Below, in pieces: positions 24,950 to 35,360 of a DNA stretch of 64,000 nucleotides. Source of the stretch: Arcuatula senhousia (taxonomy: Eukaryota > Mollusca > Bivalvia > Mytilida > Mytilidae); NCBI GenBank assembly GCA_963971305.1, contig OZ020305.1, positions 47,019,750 through 47,083,749 of the forward strand, written 5' to 3'. The position numbers were made by a program, and so were the translations under genes. Every line of letters starts with the position of its first letter. The stretch's first letter is position 1. Under the pieces are notes generated by a model. The model saw nothing but the letters and a program-made list of their open reading frames with translations. It ran no database searches and was not told the origin of the DNA.

Positions 24950-25969
24950 AGTTATTTATGCTGGACAATACTTAATCAAAGCCAATAATTAAAATAAGAT
25001 TATTTCATAGAAAACTGCAAAACATTGAGTTTTTATGTTGGTAAAGGTAAGTTTTAGATAGTATATTTTTTAATATATGTACTTTTTATTCAATGTAAAA
25101 AAATGCGAAATTGATAGGTTCTATGTCTTTAAACTGAAATAAAATGTTGCCCTATGAAATAACTTCAGAAAACACTTTTTTTGTCTGTTTGTAGATGCAT
25201 TAATTAGTGTAAGTTAAAAGAGGCACTTTAGCACGAAATATTGTTGAAATTTTACAACTGATTAAGAATGTCAAATTGAAGTTGTGCACGAGCTCGGCGC
25301 ACGAGAGGGTGATAGATAAAACATTATCACCTGCGAGGGTGATAGATAAAAAATTATCGCCCGCTGGGTTTTAGTTTTTAAAATATGTTATATGATAGAT
25401 TGAATTGTTTTATTAGAATTTGTTAGGAAAAAATCTTATGAAGTATAATAAAAGTGTTTACAGCCATGTTCCCCATGAAGAAAGTCTCTGTTACATACGA
25501 ACAAGCCTTTTCATAGTTTTTGTAGAAACAAATATTCTGAAGTAGAATAAAAATGTCCAGTCATTAGAAAAAAAAATTACTAGAATAATGCCACAGAAAA
25601 AAGAGATAAATTTGAAAAAAACATACAAACAAGTATTTTCCTACCCTAAATACTTAACCTCTTACTCGAAAACACAAATAGAAACAAAAATTCTGTTGTA
25701 GAATGCATATGTTCAGTCATTAGAATAAATTTTACGATAAAATTCCGTAGAAAACGAGATATCTTTGAAAAAAAAAACATAAACAAGCATTTTCTACCCT
25801 AAATACTCAACCTCTTACATGAAAACAAAAATTCTATAACAGTCATTGAGTGCATATGTTTAGTCTTTAGAAGAAAAGTTACAAGAATAAAGCGGTAGAA
25901 AAATGAGATATCTTTGAAAAAAACATACGAACAAGCATTTTCCTACATTGTACCATAAATACTCAACCT

Positions 25970-26160
25970 CTTACAAGAAAACACAAAAATTATTGTCAAA
26001 TTTCAGAGCAATATGACAACTAGAACAAAAGTTATTGTGGGAACACTAAAAGATAACAGACAACGACGATGAAGATGACAACAACGACAACAACAACAAC
26101 AACAACAACGACAGCATCATACCATAATACATCCGCAAATTTTGTGCGGTCATATAAAAA
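25970..26160 (+). mobile_element. 3' end of a family B element
   Basis: Contains the B-type unit 'caaatttcagagcaatatga', an (AAC)n microsatellite (about 26078-26110) and a terminal hairpin CCGCA / TGCGG followed by GTCATATAAAAA. The 5' end is not seen, so the copy is truncated or decayed. Confidence 0.55.
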
Positions 26161-26839
26161 TATACAAATATGAGATTAATACATCAAGTGAGAAATGTGA
26201 CAAATAAATAAACATATATATTTTACGTTGTTGTTTTAATTTTAATATGAATAAAGAACAAGATATGATACGAAAATGCTTCATAAATGGCCCCTATTTC
26301 ACCATATTTTAAAAATTATTGAATTCAGTGAACTATTCTAGATCAGTTCTTAGATGAACAAGGTATAGTAAAATAACAGTAATTTTAACAAAATCTCATT
26401 TATTATGTCACAGTGACGTCTTTAAATTATGTGAAAGTGGCATTTTTCTGAAAACTTGTTAAAATTATGCAAATTTTGAGTAGATATTTTTGTGGCGAGT
26501 TTCTGAATTAAAAATGAACATTATTGTAGTGGTATTCTCTTCAAGCCATTCAAGGTACCTATTCTAACATCACAATGAAAGTCTTTACCCCAAACCATGC
26601 TGTGAACAAAATAAATATCCCGTAAATGAAGCTAAATTAAACATGATGAGATGCTCTATATATAAAAACTACGGATAAATTCATTTGTATTTCTTATACA
26701 TGTACAAATATAACTTGTACAAGTTCTCATTCCACCTATTTTTTTCTAATACCGAACCACCTATTGTATCTTATAAATATAAGAAACCTACACGTAACAT
26801 TATTTTAACTATACAACAACTACAACTGATGAAGAACTA

Positions 26840-27296
26840 GACACGAATATTCCTTTATCATGCGACTGTGCTAAATCTGATTTCAGATATGCTCCTTGTG
26901 ATCATGTTGTTACCGGAGACCTTTCAATCGTCAATGACCCAGAGGTTATCAATTTCTTGAAAAAAAGGACCAAAGTTTAGACCACCCACTAAAATTAATT
27001 GGAATTCCTGCCTAAATTGTATCAAAACTTCCCTTCTCTCTTATTGCAAATCTTGGATCAGGAGAGAAGGGGCCGACTCAAAATCTCTAGACCGTTTTAT
27101 TAATAAATTTATGGCAATTGTTCAACTCAGAATTAGCCAATTTCAAAATTCATTTGTAGATTTGAGGCCTAATACTTACCTTAATCGAATAAAGTCAAAA
27201 ATCAGTTTACTTGGTTTGCGATACGTGTTTGTTCCTGCCGATAAAGCAGCTAACAATGTCGTTGTGGTATGAAGAAAGTATTACCTTGAGGTTTTA
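26840..27296 (+). pseudogene. Degraded upstream coding part of the Penelope-like element
   Basis: Three-frame reading shows pieces typical of the region upstream of the palm in Penelope-type reverse transcriptases: a CDC..SDFRYAPCDHVVTGD stretch, an SWIRREGADSKSLDRF stretch and LRYVFVPADKAANNVVVV just before the intact frame. They are separated by a frameshift and stops (around 26970-26980), and a TGA at 27270-27272 closes the frame before the long ORF. The copy is therefore not fully translatable as one protein. Confidence 0.65.
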
Positions 27297-28730
27297 ATGC
27301 ACGAAATAAAAAATTCGAACACTTTCGTTCCCGTGCATTCGACAGAATCAGGTATCATTGACGATCATATCATAGCGACCACAGCACTTCGAGTTGCCCC
27401 GACATACTTTAAGTTACCTACTATGTACTGGATACCTAAATTGCACAAAAATCCATATAAATCTCGTTTTATCTCAGCTTCAAGTAAGTGTTCTTTAACC
27501 CATATTTCCAAAGTTCAATCTCTTACTTTAACTACTATGAAGGAATTTATTATTCAATACTGTGAAAGGGTATTCGAAAACAGTGGCATTAATTATTTTT
27601 GGAGTGTAAAAAATTCTCTTGATGTTTTGGACAAGCTTCGTGCATTTGAAAATACTTTTCATACCGTTGATAGTTACGACTTTTCTACTTTATATACTAA
27701 CCTTCCACATAATCTGATTAAAAAGAAATTTGAATATTTGGTTAAATGGTGTTTTGACAAATCTAAAAGTGATTATATCTGTTCTAGAGTTTCAAAATCA
27801 TTTAGTAAATCATTTTTTAGTAACGAGACTCAAAAGGGTTACATTAACTGGACTGATGCAGAAACTATTACTGCTCTAAATTATTTGTTAGATAATATTT
27901 ACATACGTTTTGGTAAACAAATTTATCGCCAAATTATTGGTATTCCTATGGGTACTAATTGTGCGCCACTTATAGCTGACCTTTTCCTATACTGTTATGA
28001 ATCACAATTTATGGCTAAATTACAAAAAGACCCGAACAAACAGAACCTAATCGAAACTTTCAATTTTACTTTTAGATATTTAGATGACATTCTTGCACTC
28101 AACAATCCTTCATTTTCTAATTTTATTACAGATATCTATCCTTCTGAATTAACCTTGAACAAATCTAACGTCACCGGTGATAGATGTCCTTTTTTAGATT
28201 TAGATTTAAGTATTATTGACGGAAAATTACATACCAAAGTATATGATAAACGTGACGACTTTACCTTCCCTATTATAAATTTCCCTTTTCTTGAAGGAGA
28301 TGTTCCACTAGCGCCGTCATACGGGGTTTACATTTCACAGTTAGTAAGATATGCTCGGATCTGCAGTTGTGTTTCTGATTTTAATAATAAAAACCGTTTT
28401 ATTACTGAAAAATTATTAAAACAAGGTTATCGATACCACAAATTAGTAAAATCTTTTTCTAAATTCTTCCACAAGTATCGATCTCTTATTGAAAAAAAAT
28501 TTAATTGTACACGCCACTTTCTTATAGTGAAAGGAATATCACATCCTGAATTTTATGGTAATGTTTTTTATAAAGCTCACAAATTTAAAAGCAATCCAAT
28601 TGAAATGAAAAATTGGCTTCAAAATTTATTACGGAAAGGATATGAAATGAATATCTTGGTTAAATCTTTGAATTTAGTGTTTTTTGGCAGAAATATTGAA
28701 AACTTGATGCTTGCTTTGAAACTTCCATAA
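27297..28730 (+). CDS. Penelope-like reverse transcriptase, intact C-terminal 477 codons
   Basis: Reverse transcriptase of a Penelope-like retroelement, copying element RNA into genomic DNA. Palm motifs are in order: YWIPKLHKNPYKSRFIS (44-60), catalytic motif A with Asp128 in YDFSTLYTNLP, motif B GIPMGTNCAPLIADLFL (215-231), and motif C YLDD (261-264) with both aspartates. A family-typical KVYDKRDDF..PIINFPF and SYGVYISQLVRYARIC segment follows. No GIY-YIG endonuclease domain is present; the frame ends after a helical Lys-rich region. The first Met shown is only the start of the open stretch: homologous but broken coding sequence precedes it, so this is a damaged copy with an intact palm. Base use is AT-rich like its surroundings. 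Confidence 0.85.
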   Translation: MHEIKNSNTFVPVHSTESGIIDDHIIATTALRVAPTYFKLPTMYWIPKLHKNPYKSRFISASSKCSLTHISKVQSLTLTTMKEFIIQYCERVFENSGINYFWSVKNSLDVLDKLRAFENTFHTVDSYDFSTLYTNLPHNLIKKKFEYLVKWCFDKSKSDYICSRVSKSFSKSFFSNETQKGYINWTDAETITALNYLLDNIYIRFGKQIYRQIIGIPMGTNCAPLIADLFLYCYESQFMAKLQKDPNKQNLIETFNFTFRYLDDILALNNPSFSNFITDIYPSELTLNKSNVTGDRCPFLDLDLSIIDGKLHTKVYDKRDDFTFPIINFPFLEGDVPLAPSYGVYISQLVRYARICSCVSDFNNKNRFITEKLLKQGYRYHKLVKSFSKFFHKYRSLIEKKFNCTRHFLIVKGISHPEFYGNVFYKAHKFKSNPIEMKNWLQNLLRKGYEMNILVKSLNLVFFGRNIENLMLALKLP

Positions 28731-29375
28731 ATGTTTTTACTATTGTCATTTTTAAGCATTATAGCGATCAAGCATGTCGGTTTTGTGTGATGACACTTCA
28801 CAAAATCATTATTGTTTGAAGTGTTGTGTCGGATTTTAAATCGATACGTTTGATTTTTTTACATCAGTCGATTGATGATTCTCAGCTAGCTGTCAGTAAC
28901 AGCGGGTGTTCTATAGAGAGTTCCTTTACCGTCCTTTTGTTTGTTCTTGTTTTTTGTCTTAGGTTCTCTCTAGTAGAATTGGACTTTGATCGATTTGATT
29001 TTTATTGTGTGTTTAGTTTTTGTGCTTTGTCTAGGAATATTGATAGGGGGAAGGTTGGGCCCAAAAAACTAGTTTAACCCCGCCACATATTACATGTGCC
29101 TGTCCTAAGCCAGGAATCTTTGACAAAGCTTTCGTTTGTACTTGTCTTTTTGATGTTTTCTGTTCCTTGTTTAAGAAGGGGGTCTATCTGTGACTATTTC
29201 AGGGCTGGATTTGAATTATATGCATCTTATTTAGACCATGGGCCAATTGCTGAACCGGGAGCAGTGCCAAATGGCCTCGTTGAAGGCTGCTGGCGGTTGT
29301 CCATTGTGGTTTTTCTAAATTGCCGTTTAATTGTGGGCTGTGTCGCGTACACTTATTCCACATCTCTTTATTTTC
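28731..29375 (+). mobile_element. 3' tail of the Penelope-like element (family I repeat)
   Basis: Non-coding tail after the reverse transcriptase stop codon. The part 29040-29375 ('gggggaaggttgggcccaaa', 'gcctgtcctaagccaggaat', 'ctgtgtcgcgtacacttatt') recurs inverted at 31960-32240 and in broken form at 13905-15590 and 3417-4312. The solo copies suggest 5'-truncated insertions. Two open frames of 83 and 98 codons cross it and are not credible genes. Confidence 0.55.
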
Positions 29376-29917
29376 TATTGATTTACATGTAATATGCATT
29401 TTGCTATGGACAAAAATATTGTATGAATGAAGCTAAAATAAAAGTGATGAAGTGATCTATATCATAGAACTGTATATAAAATACAGGTCTATGTCTATAT
29501 ATACAAACCATGGATAAATTCATTAGTATTTCCTATACATGTAATTTGATTTAATATGCATTGTACTGATCACGAGGAGAAAAATAAATACTGTATGAAT
29601 GAAGCTTAAATAAAAGTGATACATGTAGGAATCTTTATATAAACAAACCATGAATAAATTCACCAGTATTTCATATACAAGTAACTAGATTTAATATACA
29701 TTGCACTGTGAACAAAATAAATATTCTGTGCATGAAGCTAAAATAAATGTAATGAGATACAAACCATAAATAAATTCATTAATACTTCTTATACATATAA
29801 CTTCATTTAATATGTATTGTACTGTGAACAAAATAAATATTCTGTGAATGAAGCTTAAATAAACATAATGAGGTACTCTATATATACAAACCATGAATAA
29901 ATTTAAGTTTGTTTTTG

Positions 29918-30685
29918 CCTACAAAAACGATGTATCCCCCCTTTTCCCCCAAAAGTGCAAAGGACCAGTACTCCCACAAAAATTTGAGGATCAAAAGTTC
30001 CTGGTAATGTGTACAACTACATATGGTGTCCTTCCTATAAACAAAGATTCATTGAATTCCGTTCAGTAGTTTTAGAGGAGTTGCGCTGACAAGATGATAC
30101 ATGTAGATGAGGATTTTCAGCAGATTCCTAAGTTCAAAGGGCCATAACTCCAAGAATAATTTGAGGATCAAAATTTCCTGGTAATATGCACAACTACATA
30201 TGGTGTCCTTCCTATATACCAAGTTTCATTGAATTCTGTTCACCAGTTTCAGAGGAGTTGCGCTGACAAGATGATAAATGAGGACTTTTTGCAATTTTCT
30301 AAGTTCAAAGGGCCGTAACTCCCACATTGAGGATCAAAATTTTCTGGTAATATGCACAACTACATATGGTGTCCTTCCTATATACCAAGTTTCGTTGAAT
30401 TCAGCTGAGTAGTTTCAGAGGAGTGGCGCTGACAAGATGATAAATGAGGATTTTCAGCAATTTCTAAGTTCAAAGAGCCATAACTCACACAAACATTTGA
30501 GAATCAAAATTTCCTGGTAATATGCACAACTTCATATGGTGTCCTTCCTATATACTGTTTCGTTGAATTTGGTTCAATAGTTTCAGAGGAGTTGCGCTGA
30601 CAAACTTCATGACAGAGAGATGGACAGACAGACGGACGGACATGACAAAAACAATATATCTCCCAACAAGGTGGGAAGAGACATA
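29918..30685 (+). mobile_element. Family F tandem-unit element
   Basis: About four units of 165-176 bp share 'ggtaatatgcacaactacat', 'atggtgtccttcctatatac' and 'agtttcagaggagttgcgct'. The left edge has 'tgtatccccccttttccccc' and the right edge 'tatctcccaacaaggtgggaagagacata' with CTCCCA/TGGGAAGAG pairing, preceded by GGAC-rich sequence. This is the same general plan as families A-E but with weaker hairpins. Single F units also occur at 10290-10430 and, degraded, near 31560-31720. Confidence 0.5.
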
Positions 30686-31135
30686 ATTCATTAATATTTC
30701 TTATACATGTAACTTAATTTAATATACATTGTTATGTGGACAAAATAAATATTCTGTGAATGAAGCTAAAAGCAATTTGATTTGAAAAAAAACTTGGTAT
30801 GGTGTTAGACATGGATATCTAGTTGTGCATGTTGGTAATTTTTTTTTCAATATCAAGGCTGAAGCTCAAAGTTAGGTTTCACTCTCCCCAAAAAAGTTTT
30901 TTTTTTTCAAATCATATCAACAAAAATGAATATGAGGGGTTACTCACTATGGACACCAGATTTTATTTCCAGATGGTAGTGAGGATCTTAATGATCATAT
31001 CACAAGTGTCAGTATTTTTACAACTTCTACATGCAGAAGAGGGAGCAGATTTTAAGTCTGCTGAAATGGAAAGCAGAGAATTAAAGTGTTCACTTTTACA
31101 ATTCATTTCCAAGCGAGACTCTTGAAATGCCAACC

Positions 31136-31348
31136 TTAAGTGAACATAATCTTGCGATCTTGGTTTGTGCTTTCCTGCACACACCCTAATATAAGTAGGG
31201 CTTTCACAATTTCCTTTCTGTCAGCAGCTCTAAGAATATCAAATAAATCTGAATAAAAAATGTATCCGTGATCTTTGTGTTCTAGCTTCCCTTTCTCACG
31301 GTTATTTTCCATGTAATTCTCAGATAGGTTTAAGCATGTCATCATGAC
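31136..31348 (-). CDS. Candidate last exon of an unrecognised minus-strand gene
   Basis: A strong acceptor (pyrimidine-rich TTTTTTCTTTTTTGCAG, read on the minus strand) ends at 31349, and a phase-0 frame of 70 residues then runs to a stop at 31136. The peptide is soluble and charged: LNLSENYMENNREKGKLEHK, then DLFDILRAADRKEIVKALLILGC, which looks helical. The phase matches the phase-0 donor of the candidate exon at 40747. I do not recognise a family. A cryptic donor (GTGTGTG) near residue 53 could shorten the exon, so the C-terminus is uncertain. Confidence 0.4.
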   Translation of the reverse strand, partial: VMMTCLNLSENYMENNREKGKLEHKDHGYIFYSDLFDILRAADRKEIVKALLILGCVQESTNQDRKIMFT

Positions 31349-31359
31349 CTGCAAAAAAG

Positions 31360-31955
31360 AAAAAACATATATTAAGTTGTTTTAGCACTTACAAATAGAC
31401 TGTAACTGAAATACATGTAGTTATAAAGGTAGCATTGTAAGAAACAGAAAAATATTGCTACATGTAGCATGGTGTACCTTGTTTCATAAGTTGAAAATGC
31501 ACTATGTGGACACAGTCCCAAAACTTCCATTAAGTTTGTCAAAAAATCATGACAGTATAGTATGATGAACTACATATGGTGGCAAACAATCCGACAAATT
31601 TCAGCAAAACCCATTTAGCAGTTTCAGAGGAGATGTGTCCACAAAAACCTCATGGACAGATGCACGGACACAGACCATTACAAAGTACTTGCAACAGTGC
31701 GACCGGGGAAAATGAAAATACTGCACAAAGATGAAAGAAATAAATGATATGATGAACCAGGCCTTATAACAAGTGTACTACAAGACTGCACATTATCAAA
31801 GACAAGTAGAAACAGTATGGATTCAAAAACTGAATACACCTAAAGATATTCTAATGGGAATATCAAAAGGGAAAGGTACACCACAACTCCTTTCCACTGA
31901 TCGAAAATAATGATGTCAGAAAATCACAACAGTTGAGGTACCAAATAGAAAATAA
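31360..31955. other. Non-coding sequence with a decayed family F unit
   Basis: Probably intron of the minus-strand candidate gene. A weak F-like core ('acaaatttcagcaaaacccatttagcagtttcagaggag') lies near 31590-31635. Nothing else is recognised. Confidence 0.3.
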
Positions 31956-31959
31956 TGAG

Positions 31960-32240
31960 ATGTGGAATAAGTGTACGCGACACAGCCCACAATTAAACGG
32001 CAATTTAAAAAAACCACAATGGACAACCGCCAGCAGCCTTCAACGAGGCCATTTGGCACTGCTCGCAGTTCTGCAATTGGCCCATGGTCTAAATAAAATG
32101 CATATAATTCAAATCCAGCCCTGAAATAGTCACGGATAGACCCCCTTCTTAAAGAAGGAACAGAAAACATCAAAAAGACAAGTACAAACGATAGCTTTGT
32201 CAAAGATTCCTGACAAAGTCCAGGAAAACCAAGGAATGAG
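31960..32240 (-). mobile_element. Solo family I repeat (Penelope-type tail)
   Basis: Inverted copy of 29097-29375, matching almost throughout (e.g. 'gtacgcgacacagcccacaa', 'caacgaggccatttggcact'). Open frames in it mirror those in the other copy and are artefacts. Confidence 0.6.
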
Positions 32241-32254
32241 ACATGTACATGTAA

Positions 32255-32660
32255 CATTAGAGGAAAAGTAAAAAGGAGCCTGAAGAAGTTACCTAATTCC
32301 TACTGAACCCTAGTCTGTAGCACTACCAACGACCAATCCATATGTGAAGTATTAATAATATACCATGTCTAGTACCTGAGAAATGGACCTAAACATAAAA
32401 TTTTAACCACATCGCTCATGCAGAAAATGTAGATCAAGGTGACCTAATTCTTGGTGAACCTTGTAGGACTACCCCATACCAATCCACATGTGAAGTATCA
32501 ATGCCATGCCATACCATATGATATAGAGTGCCTAAAAAATGGACCTAAATGCAAAACACTAACTGAGTCGGGATGGATGGGTATACGGACAGACAGACAG
32601 GGGTAAATCTATATGCCCTTTCACTAAAAGTGATCAAGGCATAAAGAATTATCAAATTCT
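32255..32660 (+). mobile_element. Family H tandem-unit repeat
   Basis: Two units with 'ccaatccacatgtgaagtat', 'accatgtctagtacctgaga' and 'tggacctaaa..caaaac'. The right end has a hairpin ATGCC..TCACT-AAA-AGTGA..GGCAT (about 32610-32636). A sister copy lies at 41880-42165 and ends in 'tatgccaatttcgcttttgtgatcggggcata'. It follows the same plan of tandem units plus a terminal hairpin. Confidence 0.45.
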
Positions 32661-34726
32661 GATAGGAAACCAGAAATTCTACAGTTGTTTTGATTATATA
32701 CCAAATTTGGCCCTCTTTTGCCCCTATCAAGAATTTAACAATAAGGACCACAACCTCAAATGCAATAGGAAATTCCTATAGTAGATACCAACATCATATC
32801 AAAATAAGAAAATCAGACAACCAGAACTAAAGTTATTGCCTGGAAACCTAGTGTCCCAAGACGACAATAACAATGACGCAATAAAAAAACAAGAGGCTCC
32901 CAGGAGCCTGAATCGCTCACCTGGACTTGATGTCAACCGTATGAAGACTTTTGTATAGCTAAACTAGCTGAATGTTTAAGCAAGAAAAAGCTTTTCTCTT
33001 TCTGCAATAGTTTTCATTCAATAAGCAAAAAACACTATTTTTCACCCATTAAAGGCCATGACCCCTTTAAGGGATAATCTGCCAAAAACATGAAAACATG
33101 TTAATTTAGGGGATGTTACCTCAATTTGGGATCATCTGACAACTTCAATCTATGAATGCTTTTGTAGAGCTAAATGAGCTTAACATTTAAGCAAGCAACT
33201 GCTTTAGCTTTCATTCTATAGGCCAACAAGAGGCTCCCAGGAGCCTGAATCGCTCACCTGATCTCTTATGCTAAAGCTTCTTACCTAGTGTGCAACATGG
33301 TCTACATGTACTTGGTAAGAAACATAAAAGAAACTAGTTAGGATAGAAAACACTCTTAAAATCAAAAATACAAAGTACATGTAACATAGCTTTCCATTTG
33401 AAAAAAAAAGTTAAAATTGATTGAAAACAGTCAAAGGGGATAATTCTTAAAAGGTTGATCTGACAATTTTGATCCTGAATTCTCTTTCATAGATCTCAAT
33501 GACGTGAACAATTTTGCAATGCTCACTTTTCCTCTAGCACTTACCGTATTAAAGACACTAAAGCCCAAAAACTGTGAAAATGGTCAATTTTGACAATTAA
33601 AGGGAAATAACTCCTATAAGGAGCCGTCCTACAACTTCAACTCAAGGAAGAGTTATGTAGAGCTTTTGATGCTGAAGAAGGAAGGTTGCTTCAGATTTTC
33701 TCTATCTCTTATACTTTTTGAGCTATAAGCTAAAAACTATTGTCTGAGCCCCCTGTTCTATTTTTAGTAACAACAGCCATGTTGGTTGGTCGACATTCAC
33801 AAATTTCCCAAACTTGGTAGAAGACATCCTAAAGATCAAGTGTACAAAGTTTCAAAGCAATCTCTTCAGTAGTTTCCAAGAAAAAGATTTTTAAAAATCA
33901 GTTAAAATTGATAGAAAAAACAGCTAAAGGGGGATAACTCTTAAACGGTTGATCTGACAATTTTGACCCTGAATCATTTTAGTATATCTCAATGAGCTGA
34001 ACAATTTTACAATGCTAACTTTTCCTCTAGCACTTACAGTTTTCAAGATAAAGTCCAAAAACTGTGAAAATGGTCAATTTTGACGATTAAGGGGAAATAA
34101 CTCCTATAAGTAGTCATCCTACAACTTTGACTCAATGGAGAGTTTTGTAGACCTTTTGATGCCGAAGAAGGTAAGTTGCTTCCGATTTTCTCTATCTTTT
34201 ATACTTTTTGAGCTAAAAGCTAATAAAAAGCTACGCCGAGCGCAGCATGATACGACCGCAACAGGTTGAACACTGTAAGTTGGAGGCCCAATATGGATAG
34301 TCTATTGCTTTGGTCACATGCAGCCCATGGTGGACTTACAAAGCTTTTTGACACATGCACCCTGTGGATGACTTTAAAATGCACATTTGACACATATATA
34401 TTTACAATAACATCTAATAGAAAAGTCTTATATTAATTGACATATTTGGTTCTTTTTGACCCTATTTTTTCAAAATAAAAAGTTTAAAATTATTGCAAAT
34501 CTGATTGAAAAATACGGGTAGGGATTTTCACATTGATTCCAATGAATAAAAGATTTTGAAAATCTGACGAAAAATAAAAAGTTGATATTATAAGTGTGGC
34601 ATGTCTTTGGCCCCCTGCAGCAATGTAAAGGTACAATATATTTTCAAACCATGGACACATTTATGTGACCGAATTCAATGAGCAATTCAACAAAAAAGAA
34701 TTTTAAAAATCGAATGAATAATAGCG

Positions 34727-35160
34727 AGCATAGCTCGTAAGCGGGCACGAAGTGCCGCTCGAGCGGAGAGCTCTACGGTATTTGTTTCCGCGAGAAATTT
34801 GCTAATGCTGATTTAGATTTTTTATGGTCCGGAAAGGGTTATTATTTTTACAGGACCGGAGTGAATGTTAAAATAATTTATAAGAAAAGAAATAATGCTT
34901 AAAAAAATAATAAATTGCGCTTTTTACAAGAAAATAATATTCTTAAAATAATAAATACACATAAGCTGCTCGTTTCGTCTTGGTTATATGCACGTACGAA
35001 ACTAACGTGTCTCGAAGCTTAATCGCCCCATACCATCTCGCCCCAAAGTAAGCAAATGGAAATATTGGAAATTAAATGATAGCGATGGCCCTGAATGTCG
35101 ACATTTAGAACAAAAAACGTAGTCCCTTTTAGCTATGCTCGCATTTAGGCAATGCCTACT
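34727..35160. mobile_element. Small element with subterminal inverted repeats and 3' hairpin
   Basis: The left end carries GCGAGCATAGCT, inverted near the right end as AGCTATGCTCGC. A hairpin TAGGC-AAT-GCCTA then follows, about 10 nt before the edge. The family B unit sequence 'aatgaataata / aaacattctaaaacat' is split by it. The left part is rich in short palindromes (CGGGCACGAAGTGCCGCTCG). About 430 bp, non-coding. Confidence 0.5.
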
Positions 35161-35360
35161 CCATATTAAACATTCTAAAACATTTTTGTCAATGCACCCG
35201 TTTTATCCCCTTTTGGCCCTTTTTTCTAAAACGGTAGGGGCCACAAACCCCAAATACAGTATCATCCTTTCTTGAGTGGATATAACCATCATATCAAAAC
35301 TTCATAACAATTGGCTGGTCCACTACAGCTAAATTTATTTACCTAGACAAACTTTAAATA

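Larger units (their letters stand above)
24201..25452. mobile_element. Composite insertion at the end of the minisatellite
   Basis: Minisatellite units stop near 24200 and one unit recurs at 25453-25497, so this block is probably inserted DNA. 'gagggtgatagata' repeats occur at both sides (24227-24240, 25303-25350). It contains the solo Penelope tail and a fold-back element, listed separately. No host gene is visible. Confidence 0.4.
26590..30790 (+). repeat. Tandem repeat of about 110-170 bp, split by a Penelope-like element and a family F element
   Basis: Units share 'gtgaacaaaataaatattctg', 'tgaatgaagc', 'aaaccatgaataaattcat' and 'tatttcttatacatgtaac'. One unit lies at 26595-26715, about four at 29396-29915 and one at 30690-30775. 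The Penelope element plus tail (about 26800-29375) and the family F repeat (29918-30685) occupy the gaps, so both inserted into an existing array. Confidence 0.6.

Noticed and set aside
26827..26850. CTGATGAAGAAC upstream of the Penelope-like frame, a possible hammerhead start
   Set aside because: The second core strand reads CGAAT rather than GAAA and no helix I pairing was found.
31916..32257. 113-codon minus-strand frame, with a near twin at 29096-29392
   Set aside because: Both are the same non-coding Penelope tail repeat; similarity is at DNA level and also present in frame-broken copies.
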